Shown: positions 10,983 to 21,837, counted from the stretch's first letter. The stretch: DNA of 64,000 nt from Pseudomonas sp. MF4836 (GCF_002018875.1 NZ_MVOL01000006.1:372001-436000); one strand, 5' to 3'. Notes: generated by a model not told the origin, from the letters alone. Numbers and translations: made by a program.

Positions 10983-12403
10983 CCCAGCGAGCGGCTGATG
11001 CGGATCCGCTTGCGCGCACTGCGGGTCAGGCGGATCGACAGCATCAGCGCCGCGCAGCTCAGGCCCACGATCAACCCTTCCCAGAGCCCGCTCGGGCCGC
11101 GAGCGGGGCCGAACCAGTCGGTCAGCCCCAGCGCATACCCCACTGGCAAACCAATGCCCCAGTAGGCGAACAGGGTCAGGACCATGGTCACCCGGGTGTC
11201 CTGATAGCCACGCAGGGCGCCGGCGGCGGTGACCTGGATCGCGTCGGAAAACTGGAACAGTGCCGAATACACAATCAGCATCGACGCCACATGGATCACC
11301 ATGGGGTCGGTGGTGTAGATGCTCGCAATCGGTCCGCGCAGCAATAGCATCATGCTGGCCGAGAGGCAGGCATAAGCCAGCGCCGTGCCCATGCCGACCC
11401 CAGCGGCAAACCGCGCCTCACGTGGTTCGCTGCGGCCCAGGGCCTGGCCGACCCGCACGGTCACGGCCATGCCCAGGGAGTAGGGGATCATGAACACCAG
11501 TGAGCTGACGTTGAGGGCGATCTGGTGCCCGGCGACCACGGTGGCGCCAAGGCTGCCGATCAGCAGGGCAATCACCGCGAAGATGCTCGACTCGGCAAAT
11601 ACCGCAATGCCGATGGGCAGGCCGATGCTCAACAAGCGCTTGATCACCGCCCATTGCGGCCAGTCGAAGCGACCGAACAGGTCAATGTTGCGATAGGCCG
11701 GGGCCCAGCGGGTCCAGCTGGCCATGCCGAACATCATGGCCCACATCACGATGGCCGTGGCCCAGCCGCAGCCGACGCCGCCCATGGCCGGCACGCCGAA
11801 GTGGCCATAGATGAACACGTAGTTGATCGGGATATTCAGCGCCAGCCCGCACAGGCCCATGACCATGCTCGGCCGGGTGCGGCCCAGGCCGTCGCTGAAG
11901 CAGCGCATGACGTGATACAGCGCCACTGCCGGCAGGCCGCTGGCGATGCCGCGCAGGTAGCCCATGCACGGCTCGATCAGTTCGGGGTCGACCTTCATCA
12001 GGTGCAACACCGGCTCGGCGTTGAACAGAATCAGGGTCGCCATCAGCCCCACCACCAGCGCCAGCCACAAGGCCTGGCGCACCAGCGGGCCGATTTCGCC
12101 AGGCAGCCCGGCGCCGTGGCGTTGCGCAACCTTGGGCGTGGTTGCCAGCAGGGTGCCGGTCATCAATAGAAAGACCGGGATCCAGATCGAGTTGCCCAGG
12201 GCCACTGCCGCCAGGTCCCGAGGCCCGACCCGGCCGGCCATCACTGCATCGACAAAGCCCATGGCGGTGGTCGCCAGCTGCGCGATCATGATCGGCAGCG
12301 CCAGCCCAAGCAGGTTGCGCAGCTCGAGATAGACCCGGGCGGGGCGCTTGAGGGAAGTGGCGGCGGGGGTGTCGGAGACAGAATTCACAGGCGAAGCGTC
12401 CAT
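10979..12403 (-). CDS. MATE family multidrug efflux transporter, NorM type
   Basis: Inner-membrane cation-coupled drug exporter with two six-helix bundles, 474 residues. The N-terminal ELRNLLGLALPIMIAQLATTAMGFVDAVMAG and the mid-protein AINYVF-like segment are typical of the NorM/PmpM branch. The substrate is not predictable from sequence. The start at 12403 lacks a clear ribosome site, and an internal ATG could serve, but the membrane domain starts only after about residue 30. It is convergent with tusA and divergent from pdxB. Confidence 0.9.
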   Translation of the reverse strand: MDASPVNSVSDTPAATSLKRPARVYLELRNLLGLALPIMIAQLATTAMGFVDAVMAGRVGPRDLAAVALGNSIWIPVFLLMTGTLLATTPKVAQRHGAGLPGEIGPLVRQALWLALVVGLMATLILFNAEPVLHLMKVDPELIEPCMGYLRGIASGLPAVALYHVMRCFSDGLGRTRPSMVMGLCGLALNIPINYVFIYGHFGVPAMGGVGCGWATAIVMWAMMFGMASWTRWAPAYRNIDLFGRFDWPQWAVIKRLLSIGLPIGIAVFAESSIFAVIALLIGSLGATVVAGHQIALNVSSLVFMIPYSLGMAVTVRVGQALGRSEPREARFAAGVGMGTALAYACLSASMMLLLRGPIASIYTTDPMVIHVASMLIVYSALFQFSDAIQVTAAGALRGYQDTRVTMVLTLFAYWGIGLPVGYALGLTDWFGPARGPSGLWEGLIVGLSCAALMLSIRLTRSARKRIRISRSLG

Positions 12404-12578
12404 AGGTGGGGTGGCGCAGGACGCGACATTCTACGCGTTGACGCTGCGGTCAGGAAAACATCCTGTGTTGCGGATTTGTAAGCGCTGCAGCCCGCCTGAA
12501 ATCGGGCTGCGGCGGTATTGGCGCTGGCCCCTGACCCTCCACTACGCCTACACTGCGGCTCCGCGAAAGGAGCCTGCC

Positions 12579-13721
12579 ATGCTGATTGTTGCCGACGAAA
12601 ATATCCCGCTGATCGAAGAGTTCTTTGCCGGTTTCGGTGAAATTCGCCGATTCCCAGGACGCTCCATCGACCGTGCGACCGTTGCCGAAGCGGATGTGCT
12701 GCTGGTGCGTTCGGTGACCAACGTCGATCAAGCCCTGCTTGAAGGCAGCAAGGTGCGTTTCGTCGGCACCTGCACCATTGGCACCGATCACCTGGACCTC
12801 GAGTACTTCGCCCAGGCCGGTATTCACTGGTCCAGCGCGCCGGGTTGCAACGCCCGTGGCGTGGTGGAGTACGTGCTCGGCAGCCTGTTGACCCTGGCGG
12901 AAATCGAAGGCGTCGCGCTGCCCGGGCGTACCTATGGCGTGGTGGGTGCGGGCGAGGTGGGCGGGCGGCTGATCCAGGTACTGCGTGGCCTGGGCTGGAA
13001 TGTGCTGGTGTGCGACCCCGTGCGCCAGGCCGCCGAAGGTGGCGACTACGTGAGCCTGGAACAATTGATCGAGCAGTGCGACGTGATCAGCCTGCACACG
13101 CCCTTGACCCGCAGCGGCGAACTCTCGACCTGGCACCTGCTGGATAAGGCGCGCCTGCAACAACTCAGGCCGGGTACCTGGCTGATCAACGCTGCCCGTG
13201 GCCCGGTGGTCGATAACCACGCCCTGCGCGAAGTGCTGCTTGAGCGCGAAGACCTGCAGGCAGTGCTGGACGTGTGGGAGGAGGAGCCCAGGGTGGATCA
13301 GGCCCTGGCCGATCTGTGTGTCCTGGCCACGCCGCATATTGCCGGTTACAGCCTGGATGGCAAGCAGCGCGGCACCGCGCAGATTTACCAGGCCTACTGC
13401 CGGTTTTCGGGCCAGGCGGAGCAGGTCAGCCTGGATACGCTGCTGCCCCAGCCGTGGGTTTCGCACCTCTGGCTCAACGCCAATGCCGACCCTGCCTGGG
13501 CGCTGGCGACTGTCTGCCGCGCGGTGTACGACCCGCGCCGGGACGACGCCGACTTCCGGCGCAGCCTGGGCGGCACCCCGGCCGAGCAGCGCAGTGCCTT
13601 CGACGGCCTGCGCAAACACTACCCCGAACGCCGTGAGATCGACGGCCTGAGCGTGCACATTCAGGGCGATTCGCCAGCGCTGCAGCAGATCGTCATTGCC
13701 TTGGGTGCGACCCTGGCCTGA
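12579..13721 (+). CDS. pdxB: Erythronate-4-phosphate dehydrogenase
   Basis: Second step of DXP-dependent pyridoxal phosphate synthesis, oxidising 4-phosphoerythronate. 380 residues, the normal family length. It is a D-2-hydroxyacid dehydrogenase fold with NAD site VVGAGEVGGRL (about 120), catalytic Arg region LINAARGPVVD, Glu in VWEEEP and His in TPHIAGYSLDGK. The C-terminal 90 residues are the PdxB dimerisation domain. The start at 12579 (MLIVADENIPLIEEF) has GAAAGGAGCCTGCC before it. The frame extends further upstream without support. Confidence 0.95.
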   Translation: MLIVADENIPLIEEFFAGFGEIRRFPGRSIDRATVAEADVLLVRSVTNVDQALLEGSKVRFVGTCTIGTDHLDLEYFAQAGIHWSSAPGCNARGVVEYVLGSLLTLAEIEGVALPGRTYGVVGAGEVGGRLIQVLRGLGWNVLVCDPVRQAAEGGDYVSLEQLIEQCDVISLHTPLTRSGELSTWHLLDKARLQQLRPGTWLINAARGPVVDNHALREVLLEREDLQAVLDVWEEEPRVDQALADLCVLATPHIAGYSLDGKQRGTAQIYQAYCRFSGQAEQVSLDTLLPQPWVSHLWLNANADPAWALATVCRAVYDPRRDDADFRRSLGGTPAEQRSAFDGLRKHYPERREIDGLSVHIQGDSPALQQIVIALGATLA

Positions 13722-13770
13722 ATAGCCTGCGGCGGGTCGCGAGGCCCGCGCAGTGGGGAAAGGCAGGCAT

Positions 13771-13795
13771 AAAAAACCCGGCGTCGAGGCCGGGT
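13771..13795 (-). terminator. Rho-independent terminator for the small minus-strand gene
   Basis: ACCCGGC - 6-nt loop - GCCGGGT with an A run on the plus-strand left side, which makes a U run on the minus strand. Confidence 0.8.
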
Positions 13796-13817
13796 CAAGA
13801 GAATGCGAGGCGAGGGC

Positions 13818-13997
13818 TCAATCTTGCTGGGCAGGCTTGACCAGTCGCTTTTCCAGTTCGCGGCATGCGCTCTGGATCATGTCTTCAGTAATCGGTACTT
13901 CGCGACCCTGAGCGTCGATGATGGCACACCCTAGAGACTGGTTTGGCTGGGTACGAATCACTTGAATCTTGTCATCGCTGCTGTGTTGCAAGGACAT
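13818..13997 (-). CDS. Small Pseudomonas protein, PA1571-like
   Basis: 59-residue soluble protein of unknown function. It contains IRTQPNQSLGCAIIDAQGRE followed by a short helix, ITEDMIQSACRELEKRL. It resembles a short family I recall as PA1571-like in Pseudomonas; this is memory-based and unchecked. The start at 13997 is favoured by GAGGAGACAGGCC upstream and by the family start MSLQ. It has its own terminator and stands alone between pdxB and the ABC exporter. Confidence 0.7.
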   Translation of the reverse strand: MSLQHSSDDKIQVIRTQPNQSLGCAIIDAQGREVPITEDMIQSACRELEKRLVKPAQQD

Positions 13998-14261
13998 GGC
14001 CTGTCTCCTCATCAGGTTGTGTGCTTAGTTTATAACCGCCAGGTGACCGGGCTGTGACAGCGGACTACAGGGCCCCGGCAGTGCTCTCACTCCACCAGAA
14101 ATCCCCCACGAGTGCCAGCCGGACATTAGATCAATAGCCTCTAGGCTCTAGTGTCAGCGGTCATATTTAACCTGACTCATTGTGATTCGCGTAAGTTCCG
14201 GCCAATGGGTCGGTGTAGGCTTGGCAGTGCCTCGCTCCTGGTGACCTATCGGATGATCGTC

Positions 14262-16019
14262 ATGCTTTCTTCGCACCAACGCCGGGCTATTCGCCTGGCC
14301 AGTCAGTTTATTGCGCCTTACCGCTGGCAGGCCCTCGGGGCACTGCTGGCGCTGATCGTCACCGCCGGCATCACTTTGTCCATGGGACAGGGCATTCGGC
14401 TGCTGGTGGATCAGGGTTTCATGACCCGTTCGCCACACTTGCTCAATCAATCCATCGGCCTGTTTCTGTTGCTGGTGCTGGGGCTGGCCGTGGGCACTTT
14501 CGCCCGTTTCTACCTGGTGTCGTGGATCGGCGAGCGGTGTGTGGCAGATATTCGCCGGCAGGTGTTCAACCACCTGATCTACCTGCATCCCGGGTTTTAC
14601 GAGAGTAATCGCAGCTCTGAAATCCAATCGCGGCTGACCGCCGACACCACCTTGCTGCAGTCGGTAATCGGTTCGTCGCTCTCGTTGTTCCTGCGTAACG
14701 CGCTGATGGTGATCGGCGGCATCGTGCTGCTGTTTATCACCAACCCCAAGCTCACCAGCATCGTGGTGGTAGCCTTGCCGCTGGTGCTGGCGCCGATCCT
14801 GATTTTCGGCCGGCGGGTGCGCAATCTGTCGCGCTTGAGCCAGGACCGTATCGCCGATGTCGGCAGCTATGTGTCCGAGACCCTTGGCCAGATCAAGACC
14901 GTGCAGGCCTATAACCACCAGCGCCAGGACGAGCAGCGATTTGCGCTGACCGTGGAAGAGGCGTTCAACACCGCGCGCAAGCGTATCGTCCAGCGTTCCT
15001 GGCTGATCACCCTGGTGATCGTGCTGGTGTTGGGCGCGGTCGGGGTGATGTTGTGGGTCGGTGGCATGGACGTGATCGCCGGACGGATTTCCGGTGGCGA
15101 GCTGGCGGCGTTCGTGTTCTACAGCCTGATCGTGGGCAGTGCGTTCGGCACGTTGAGCGAGGTGATTGGCGAGTTGCAGCGAGCGGCGGGGGCTGCCGAG
15201 CGAATTGCCGAGCTGCTGCGCTCGGAAAGCATTATCCAGCCGCCGACCACTGATGGGGTGGCCCTGCCGCCGCGAGTGCGGGGTGAGCTGGCCCTGGAAA
15301 ATGTGCGCTTCTCCTATCCTTCACGGCCTGAAAGCAATGCGGTGGATGGCTTGAGCCTGGAGATCCATGCCGGCGAAACCCTGGCCCTGGTCGGCCCGTC
15401 AGGCGCCGGCAAGTCGACCATCTACGATTTGCTGCTGCGCTTCTACGACCCGCAGCAGGGGCGAATCCTGCTCGATGGCGTACCGCTGACCCAGCTCGAT
15501 CCACAGGATCTGCGGCGCTGCTTTGCCCTGGTGTCACAAAGCCCGGCACTGTTTTTCGGCAGCGTCGAGGAAAACATCCGCTACGGCAACCCCGGGGCGA
15601 CCCTGGAGCAGGTGCGTGAGGCGGCGAAGATTGCCTACGCCGATGAATTCATCGAGAAGATGCCCAACGGTTACCAGACCCATCTGGGGGATGGTGGGCT
15701 GGGGCTTTCCGGTGGCCAGCGCCAGCGCCTGGCCATCGCCCGGGCGCTGCTGGTGGATGCGCCGATCCTGCTGCTGGATGAAGCCACCAGCGCCCTCGAC
15801 GCCCAGAGCGAGCACCTGATTCAACAAGCCCTGCCCAGCCTGATGCAGAACCGCACCACCCTGGTGATCGCCCACCGTCTGGCCACGGTCAAAAACGCCG
15901 ACCGAATCGCGGTGATGGACCAGGGCAAGCTGGTTGCGGTGGGCACTCATCAGCAACTGATCGCCAGTAACCCTCTCTATGCACGTCTGGCGGCGTTGCA
16001 GTTCAGCGAGAAGGAGTAG
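14262..16019 (+). CDS. MsbA-type ABC exporter (fused permease and ATPase)
   Basis: Half-transporter of 585 residues with an N-terminal six-helix type IV exporter domain (about 15-320) and a C-terminal nucleotide-binding domain. Walker A is VGPSGAGKST, the signature is LSGGQRQRLAIARALL, and Walker B is ILLLDEATSALD. It probably works as a homodimer exporting lipid or hydrophobic substrates, but nothing nearby names the substrate. The start is set at 14262 (MLSSHQRRAIRLAS). An ATG three codons earlier is equally possible, and the frame runs open to 14151. Confidence 0.88.
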   Translation: MLSSHQRRAIRLASQFIAPYRWQALGALLALIVTAGITLSMGQGIRLLVDQGFMTRSPHLLNQSIGLFLLLVLGLAVGTFARFYLVSWIGERCVADIRRQVFNHLIYLHPGFYESNRSSEIQSRLTADTTLLQSVIGSSLSLFLRNALMVIGGIVLLFITNPKLTSIVVVALPLVLAPILIFGRRVRNLSRLSQDRIADVGSYVSETLGQIKTVQAYNHQRQDEQRFALTVEEAFNTARKRIVQRSWLITLVIVLVLGAVGVMLWVGGMDVIAGRISGGELAAFVFYSLIVGSAFGTLSEVIGELQRAAGAAERIAELLRSESIIQPPTTDGVALPPRVRGELALENVRFSYPSRPESNAVDGLSLEIHAGETLALVGPSGAGKSTIYDLLLRFYDPQQGRILLDGVPLTQLDPQDLRRCFALVSQSPALFFGSVEENIRYGNPGATLEQVREAAKIAYADEFIEKMPNGYQTHLGDGGLGLSGGQRQRLAIARALLVDAPILLLDEATSALDAQSEHLIQQALPSLMQNRTTLVIAHRLATVKNADRIAVMDQGKLVAVGTHQQLIASNPLYARLAALQFSEKE

Positions 16020-16030
16020 GGGCAGTTCTA

Positions 16031-16140
16031 AGCCGCAAGCTACAAGCTTGTAGCGGTTTTTGAGGCGCATATAAAAATGCCCGCATTTCTCAATGCGGGC
16101 ATTTTGCTTTCAGGCTTGAGCTTGCGGCTTGTAGCTTACC
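16031..16140. repeat. Inverted repeat pair flanking a terminator
   Basis: The left unit contains GCCGCAAGCTACAAGC and, overlapping it, the 16-bp perfect palindrome GCTACAAGCTTGTAGC (16039-16054). The right unit (about 16116-16137) reads GAGCTTGCGGCTTGTAGCTT, largely the reverse complement of the left. They bracket the terminator at 16074-16105 and look like a dispersed intergenic repeat (REP-like) element. Confidence 0.6.
16074..16105. terminator. Bidirectional terminator between the ABC exporter and slt
   Basis: AAAATGCCCGCATT - TCTC - AATGCGGGCATTTT, a perfect 14-bp stem that ends both convergent genes. Confidence 0.92.
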
Positions 16141-16152
16141 GCTCGCCACTTC

Positions 16153-18081
16153 TTATTGATCGTCGAAATACCGCTCATGCCAATCCACCAGCGGCTGTGG
16201 CGAGTTGAGTTTCTGGCCGTAGATCACCGAGTACGACAGCACGTTCTGCACGTATTGCCGGGTTTCGTCGAAGGGGATGCTTTCAACCCAGACGTCGAAG
16301 CTCAGGTGGTCGGCGCCCTTGAGCCACTGGCGCACGCGGCCGGGGCCGGCGTTGTAGGCGGCCGAAGCGAGCACGCGGTTGCCGTTGAACTGGCTGTGGA
16401 CCTGGCTCAGGTAGGCGGCGCCGAGCTGGATGTTCTTGTCCGGGTCCAGCACTTGCTGGGGGGATGCCAGGGGGATGCTGAACTTGCGCGCGGTTTCCTT
16501 GGCGGTGCCGGGCATCAGTTGCATCAGGCCGCTGGCGCCGACGCCGGAGCGGGCGTCGTCCATGAAGGCGCTTTCCTGGCGGGTGATGGCGAACACCCAG
16601 CTCGAATGCAGGCCGCGGACCTTGGCTTCGCGCACCAGGGTGTCGCGGTGGGCCATCGGGAAGCGGATATCCAGGTCATCCCAGTACTGCGCCTGGCTGA
16701 TGGTGCGGATGGCCGGGAAGTACCATTTCAAGTCATAGGCGAGCTTGGCCTGGGCCACCATTTCGTCACGGTTGAAGTGACGGCTGACGTGGTACCACTC
16801 GCGCCGGCCATCGACGATCTGGCCGCGGGCGTGGAACTCCAGGGCGCGGCGCACGCCGGGGGTGTTGCGAACCTTGTTGATCAGCGCCTGGCTCATGACC
16901 AGCGGTTTGTTGACCAGGGAGTAGGGCGATTGCGAACGGTCGGCAGCCAGGAAACCATAGAAGTCGCGCTCGCGGGCCAGGTTCTTGTAGAGGGTCTGCG
17001 CCTGCGGATTCTGCGGCTGCGCCAGTTCCAGGCTGCGGGCCTGCCAGTAGCGCCAGCGGTTGGTGGTGGCCAGGTCCTGAGGCAGGCGTCGGGTCAGTTG
17101 ATAGGCGTCGTCCCAGCGCGCCAGGCGCAGCAGCAGGCGCAGGCGCCATTCAGACACGGTGTTGTCCCGCAGCTCCGGGTCGTACTTGGTCATGACGTCC
17201 AGGGCGCGGCCGTCGAAGCGGCGCGCCAGGGTCAGGCCGATTTCACGGGCGATGGCGACTTTTTCATCGCGGGAGAAATGCATGCTGCTGGCATAGCCGT
17301 CGAGCAGGGCCATGGCCTTGTCCGGATCCTGGCGGGCCAGGCGCCGCAGGCCGAGGCTGACGATGTCGGACATCGGCTCATCGGCAGGGGTGAAGCGTGT
17401 GGGCTGGTTGAGCAGCTCCGGCTTTTGCGCCACTTCCACCAGCAAGCGCCCGCGGGGGGCGAGGGTGGTCAGGCCGTTCACCAGGCTGTTGGCCAGCGGG
17501 TAGTTGCGGGCCTGGGCCGCGAGTTTGGTGCGCTCCCAGCGTTTCTGTTCGGTCAACTGGCCTTCGGCGGCCCACACGCCGAACAAGCCATCACAGGCGG
17601 CCGGCTGGCTCTTGCCGCTCAGCCAGAGTTTTTCGGCGTTGGCGTAGCCCTCGGCCTTGAGGTTGTGGCCGATCTGATACTGCGCGTTCAGGCAGTCCAG
17701 CTCGGTGAAGTTGAGTTTGGGGTCGTAGTACTTGACGAATGTCGCCCAGTCACCGCGATCGGCCAGCCAGCGCAACCAGCGCAACTTCATCCAGTTGGCC
17801 TGGGGCAGGTCGCCATGTTCGGCGAGGAATTTCTCGATCTCGGCGTTGCTCGCGGTTTTCAGGCGCGCGGTCAGCTCGTCGTAGGCGAGGTAGGGCTCCA
17901 GCGGGTAATCGCTGAGGGCCTGGCTGTAGCGCATGTAGGGCCCGGAATCGCCTTTGGCCAAGGCGCGCTTGGCTTCATCGTAATACTGGCGTTGGGTGGA
18001 GAGGTCCACGGCCTGGGCGGATTGAGCAGCGGTGGCAGAAAGAAGCAAGCACGATAAAAGACTGAAAAGGCGACTGCGCAT
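16153..18081 (-). CDS. slt: Soluble lytic murein transglycosylase
   Basis: Periplasmic enzyme that cleaves the MurNAc-GlcNAc bond with anhydro-sugar formation. 642 residues. A signal peptide spans about 1-24, ending in an AQSAQA-type cleavage site. The long alpha-superhelical U-domain fills the middle. The C-terminal catalytic domain carries the Glu in ITRQESAF and the GLMQLMPGTA and AAYNAGPGRV motifs. The start at 18081 begins directly at the signal peptide, although the frame is open to 18129. It diverges from uup. Confidence 0.93.
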   Translation of the reverse strand: MRSRLFSLLSCLLLSATAAQSAQAVDLSTQRQYYDEAKRALAKGDSGPYMRYSQALSDYPLEPYLAYDELTARLKTASNAEIEKFLAEHGDLPQANWMKLRWLRWLADRGDWATFVKYYDPKLNFTELDCLNAQYQIGHNLKAEGYANAEKLWLSGKSQPAACDGLFGVWAAEGQLTEQKRWERTKLAAQARNYPLANSLVNGLTTLAPRGRLLVEVAQKPELLNQPTRFTPADEPMSDIVSLGLRRLARQDPDKAMALLDGYASSMHFSRDEKVAIAREIGLTLARRFDGRALDVMTKYDPELRDNTVSEWRLRLLLRLARWDDAYQLTRRLPQDLATTNRWRYWQARSLELAQPQNPQAQTLYKNLARERDFYGFLAADRSQSPYSLVNKPLVMSQALINKVRNTPGVRRALEFHARGQIVDGRREWYHVSRHFNRDEMVAQAKLAYDLKWYFPAIRTISQAQYWDDLDIRFPMAHRDTLVREAKVRGLHSSWVFAITRQESAFMDDARSGVGASGLMQLMPGTAKETARKFSIPLASPQQVLDPDKNIQLGAAYLSQVHSQFNGNRVLASAAYNAGPGRVRQWLKGADHLSFDVWVESIPFDETRQYVQNVLSYSVIYGQKLNSPQPLVDWHERYFDDQ

Positions 18082-18263
18082 GAGACATCCGTGCAGAGAA
18101 ATCATGACAAGTGCAAGCCACGCTCGCACTGAATTGTCCGTAGCTTAGCCTTTTGCCGCCAGCAGACGAAAGCTTTGCAGGCTGCGCGGCATCAGTTCGC
18201 AACATTTGTTATGCAGAGTGCTTCGACATTGAAAATGCCGGCCTTCTGCGGTCTCAAGTCAGG

Positions 18264-18269
18264 TAGAAT
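18264..18269 (+). promoter_or_regulatory. Probable -10 element for uup
   Basis: TAGAAT followed by GCGCGCCCGG, 25 bp before the uup start. The same -10 plus GC-rich layout recurs at several genes in this window. Confidence 0.5.
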
Positions 18270-18294
18270 GCGCGCCCGGTTTTTGGAGAAGCTC

Positions 18295-20211
<1,917 letters not shown>

Positions 20212-20227
20212 GTGAATCAGCACTGAC

Positions 20228-20257
20228 AAAAAGCCCGACGATGATGTCGGGCTTTTT
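20228..20257. terminator. Bidirectional terminator between uup and usp
   Basis: AAAAAGCCCGAC - GATGAT - GTCGGGCTTTTT, a 12-bp stem serving both convergent genes. Confidence 0.92.
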
Positions 20258-20278
20258 GTAGGGGCTGGCGCGTAAGGC

Positions 20279-20716
20279 TTAACGCTTGACCAGGTGCACC
20301 GCCAGTACGTCGCAAGGCGCGCCATGCAGCACGTCATTGGCGGTGGAGCCCAGCAGCAGGGCCAGGCCGTGCCGGCCATGGCTGCCGACCACGATCAGGT
20401 CGCAAGCCTGCTCCTTGGCCAGATGGTGGATCTCTTGGCGTGGCTGGCCGTAGGTCAGGTGGCTGTATTCCTTGGACAGCTCGGGGTACTTGATGATCAG
20501 CCGGTCCAGGCGCTCTTTGGCCTGGTCGAATTGTTGTTGCTGCAGTTGTGACAGGTCCATCGGCACATCGCCGCCGAACGCCATGGCCATGGGTTCGACA
20601 ATATGCACCAGGGACAGCTTGGCGCCGTTGCTCACCGAAAGTTCGCGAGCGCGATGGATAACAGGATCGCACTCTTCGGTTAGATCTACAGCGACCAGAA
20701 TATGGTGGTAGGACAT
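20279..20716 (-). CDS. Universal stress protein (UspA family)
   Basis: 145-residue cytoplasmic single-domain Usp. The N-terminal HILVAVDLTEE strand and the C-terminal ATP-binding pattern GSHGRHGLALLLGSTANDV are intact, so a nucleotide-binding Usp is expected. In Pseudomonas several such proteins support survival under energy stress; the role of this one is unknown. The start at 20716 (MSYHHILVAVD) follows CAGGAGGTGCACCTC. The frame extends three codons upstream. Confidence 0.9.
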   Translation of the reverse strand: MSYHHILVAVDLTEECDPVIHRARELSVSNGAKLSLVHIVEPMAMAFGGDVPMDLSQLQQQQFDQAKERLDRLIIKYPELSKEYSHLTYGQPRQEIHHLAKEQACDLIVVGSHGRHGLALLLGSTANDVLHGAPCDVLAVHLVKR

Positions 20717-20820
20717 GAGGTGCACCTCCTGAGGATTGCAATAGCTTCAAGTATGGCTGGTTTCAAGCGGGTTGGTCCAAAGGTGGCGCAACCCGCTCAT
20801 CAAGAATCGGGAGTACAGAT

Positions 20821-21258
20821 ATGACGGTATGGATAGTGGTGTCAATCCTTGCGGTGGTCTTGAGCCCCTTGGCATGGTTGCGCCCCTCGCACCGCCAGAG
20901 CGGCCAGATAGCCATGCGCATGGAGGCGCGGCGTATCGGCCTGGCCATGCAGTTGGCGCCCCAGGAGTGGCCGCACTGGCTGGGACAGGAGCCGCCGAAC
21001 CCGTGTCCGCAGTATCACCGGCCAAGGCGCAGCACCCAGCCGCTGTGCTTCAGCTATTGGCAGACTGCACCCGGGGTGTGGGTCAATCAGTGGCGTGAAG
21101 CATGCGTGGATGAGGCGTTGCTAGGGCATTTGGAAAAGTTGCCCGCCAACGTGTTCAAGATCGAGGCCGACAAGCAGATGATCGCCCTGTACTGGAACGA
21201 GCGCGGCGAGTTGAGCGTGCTGCAGGACATCGCCTCGGTGCTCAAGGCCCTGGCCTGA
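20821..21258 (+). CDS. Membrane-anchored protein of unknown function
   Basis: 145 residues with one N-terminal hydrophobic segment (about 2-20) followed by a basic stretch, so it is probably an inner-membrane protein with a cytoplasmic or periplasmic soluble domain. I recognise no catalytic motif. It contains a Trp-rich middle (EWPHWLGQ, CFSYWQTAPGVWVNQW). A matching gene lies between usp and fadB in other Pseudomonas (PA3016 position, from memory). A 9-bp inverted repeat, AGCGGGTTG / CAACCCGCT, lies in its leader at 20766-20797. Confidence 0.7.
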   Translation: MTVWIVVSILAVVLSPLAWLRPSHRQSGQIAMRMEARRIGLAMQLAPQEWPHWLGQEPPNPCPQYHRPRRSTQPLCFSYWQTAPGVWVNQWREACVDEALLGHLEKLPANVFKIEADKQMIALYWNERGELSVLQDIASVLKALA

Positions 21259-21303
21259 ACCGGGCAGGCCTGGCGCCGCAATGGCGCAGGCCAAATCGCA
21301 GGC

Positions 21304-21437
21304 AATAAAAAGCCCGATATCATCATCGGGCCGGGGTTGGCCAGGCAGGCCGGTAATTCAGTCTTGAAACAGCGCACCACTGGCTGGTGCGGGTCTTCGC
21401 GTGCGCTCGATCTTACGCCCTGTCTCGGATAAACGTG
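21304..21437 (-). ncRNA. Candidate small RNA, about 134 nt
   Basis: No protein is assigned here. A clear minus-strand terminator (GCCCGAT at 21312-21318 pairing with ATCGGGC at 21325-21331, U run over 21304-21311) has no minus-strand gene upstream for more than 500 bp. Just upstream in transcript order is a 7-bp hairpin at 21373-21391 (arms CGCACCA and TGGTGCG). A -10-like TAGATA lies at 21444-21449. These features suggest a short stand-alone RNA starting near 21437. The 5' end is a guess, no -35 was found, and I cannot assign it to a named family. Confidence 0.5.
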
Positions 21438-21837
21438 CAACGGTATCTATTCTGCGGTGGTTGCCAGCGTAGACGGTGTATCGGTGCCTGGCATAACAGT
21501 TAGGGCGAATTTTCTAACTATTGATTCTATGAATGGCAGAGGATACGCCGGCCTGTTGCTGCGAGCCCATGATATTGAAGTGACCGCAAAGTCGCATTTC
21601 AAACCGCATTTTGGGCGATTGACAATTGGTGGTTTTTCCCTGAATGTGGCGTACCCAAATCAAACGGGCGTATGAATTGAGCGTTTGTATTAGCAGGCGA
21701 CTCTCGCAGAATCCCGACTATCGCGTCGGCGGGTGTGCCTGGCGGATTGGCATCAGCACCGACATTCAGGTCAGTGCCAAGCCAGAAGTCAGCGTCCGAC
21801 GTGTACTGTTCAGCTTCCATATCGTGGAGATCAGTTG
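21438..21837. other. Long fadBA leader and intergenic region
   Basis: About 400 bp without a supported gene between the small RNA candidate and fadB. It is more AT-rich than its surroundings and contains the PsrA-like double box at 21661-21687. Short open frames on both strands (for example 21457-21675 plus and 21599-21820 minus) lack ribosome sites and recognisable products. Confidence 0.5.
21661..21687. promoter_or_regulatory. Candidate PsrA double operator upstream of fadBA
   Basis: Two 14-bp boxes share one base: CAAAC-GGGC-GTATG and GAATT-GAGC-GTTTG. The outer halves fit the PsrA motif (G/C)AAAC-N2-4-GTTT(G/C) and the inner halves are degenerate. The layout equals that of the psrA promoter at 33523-33549. 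In P. aeruginosa PsrA represses fadBA5 until long-chain fatty acids bind it. Confidence 0.6.

Noticed and set aside
21457..21675. 72-codon plus-strand frame in the fadBA leader
   Set aside because: No ribosome site, no recognisable product, and it overlaps the PsrA-like operator.
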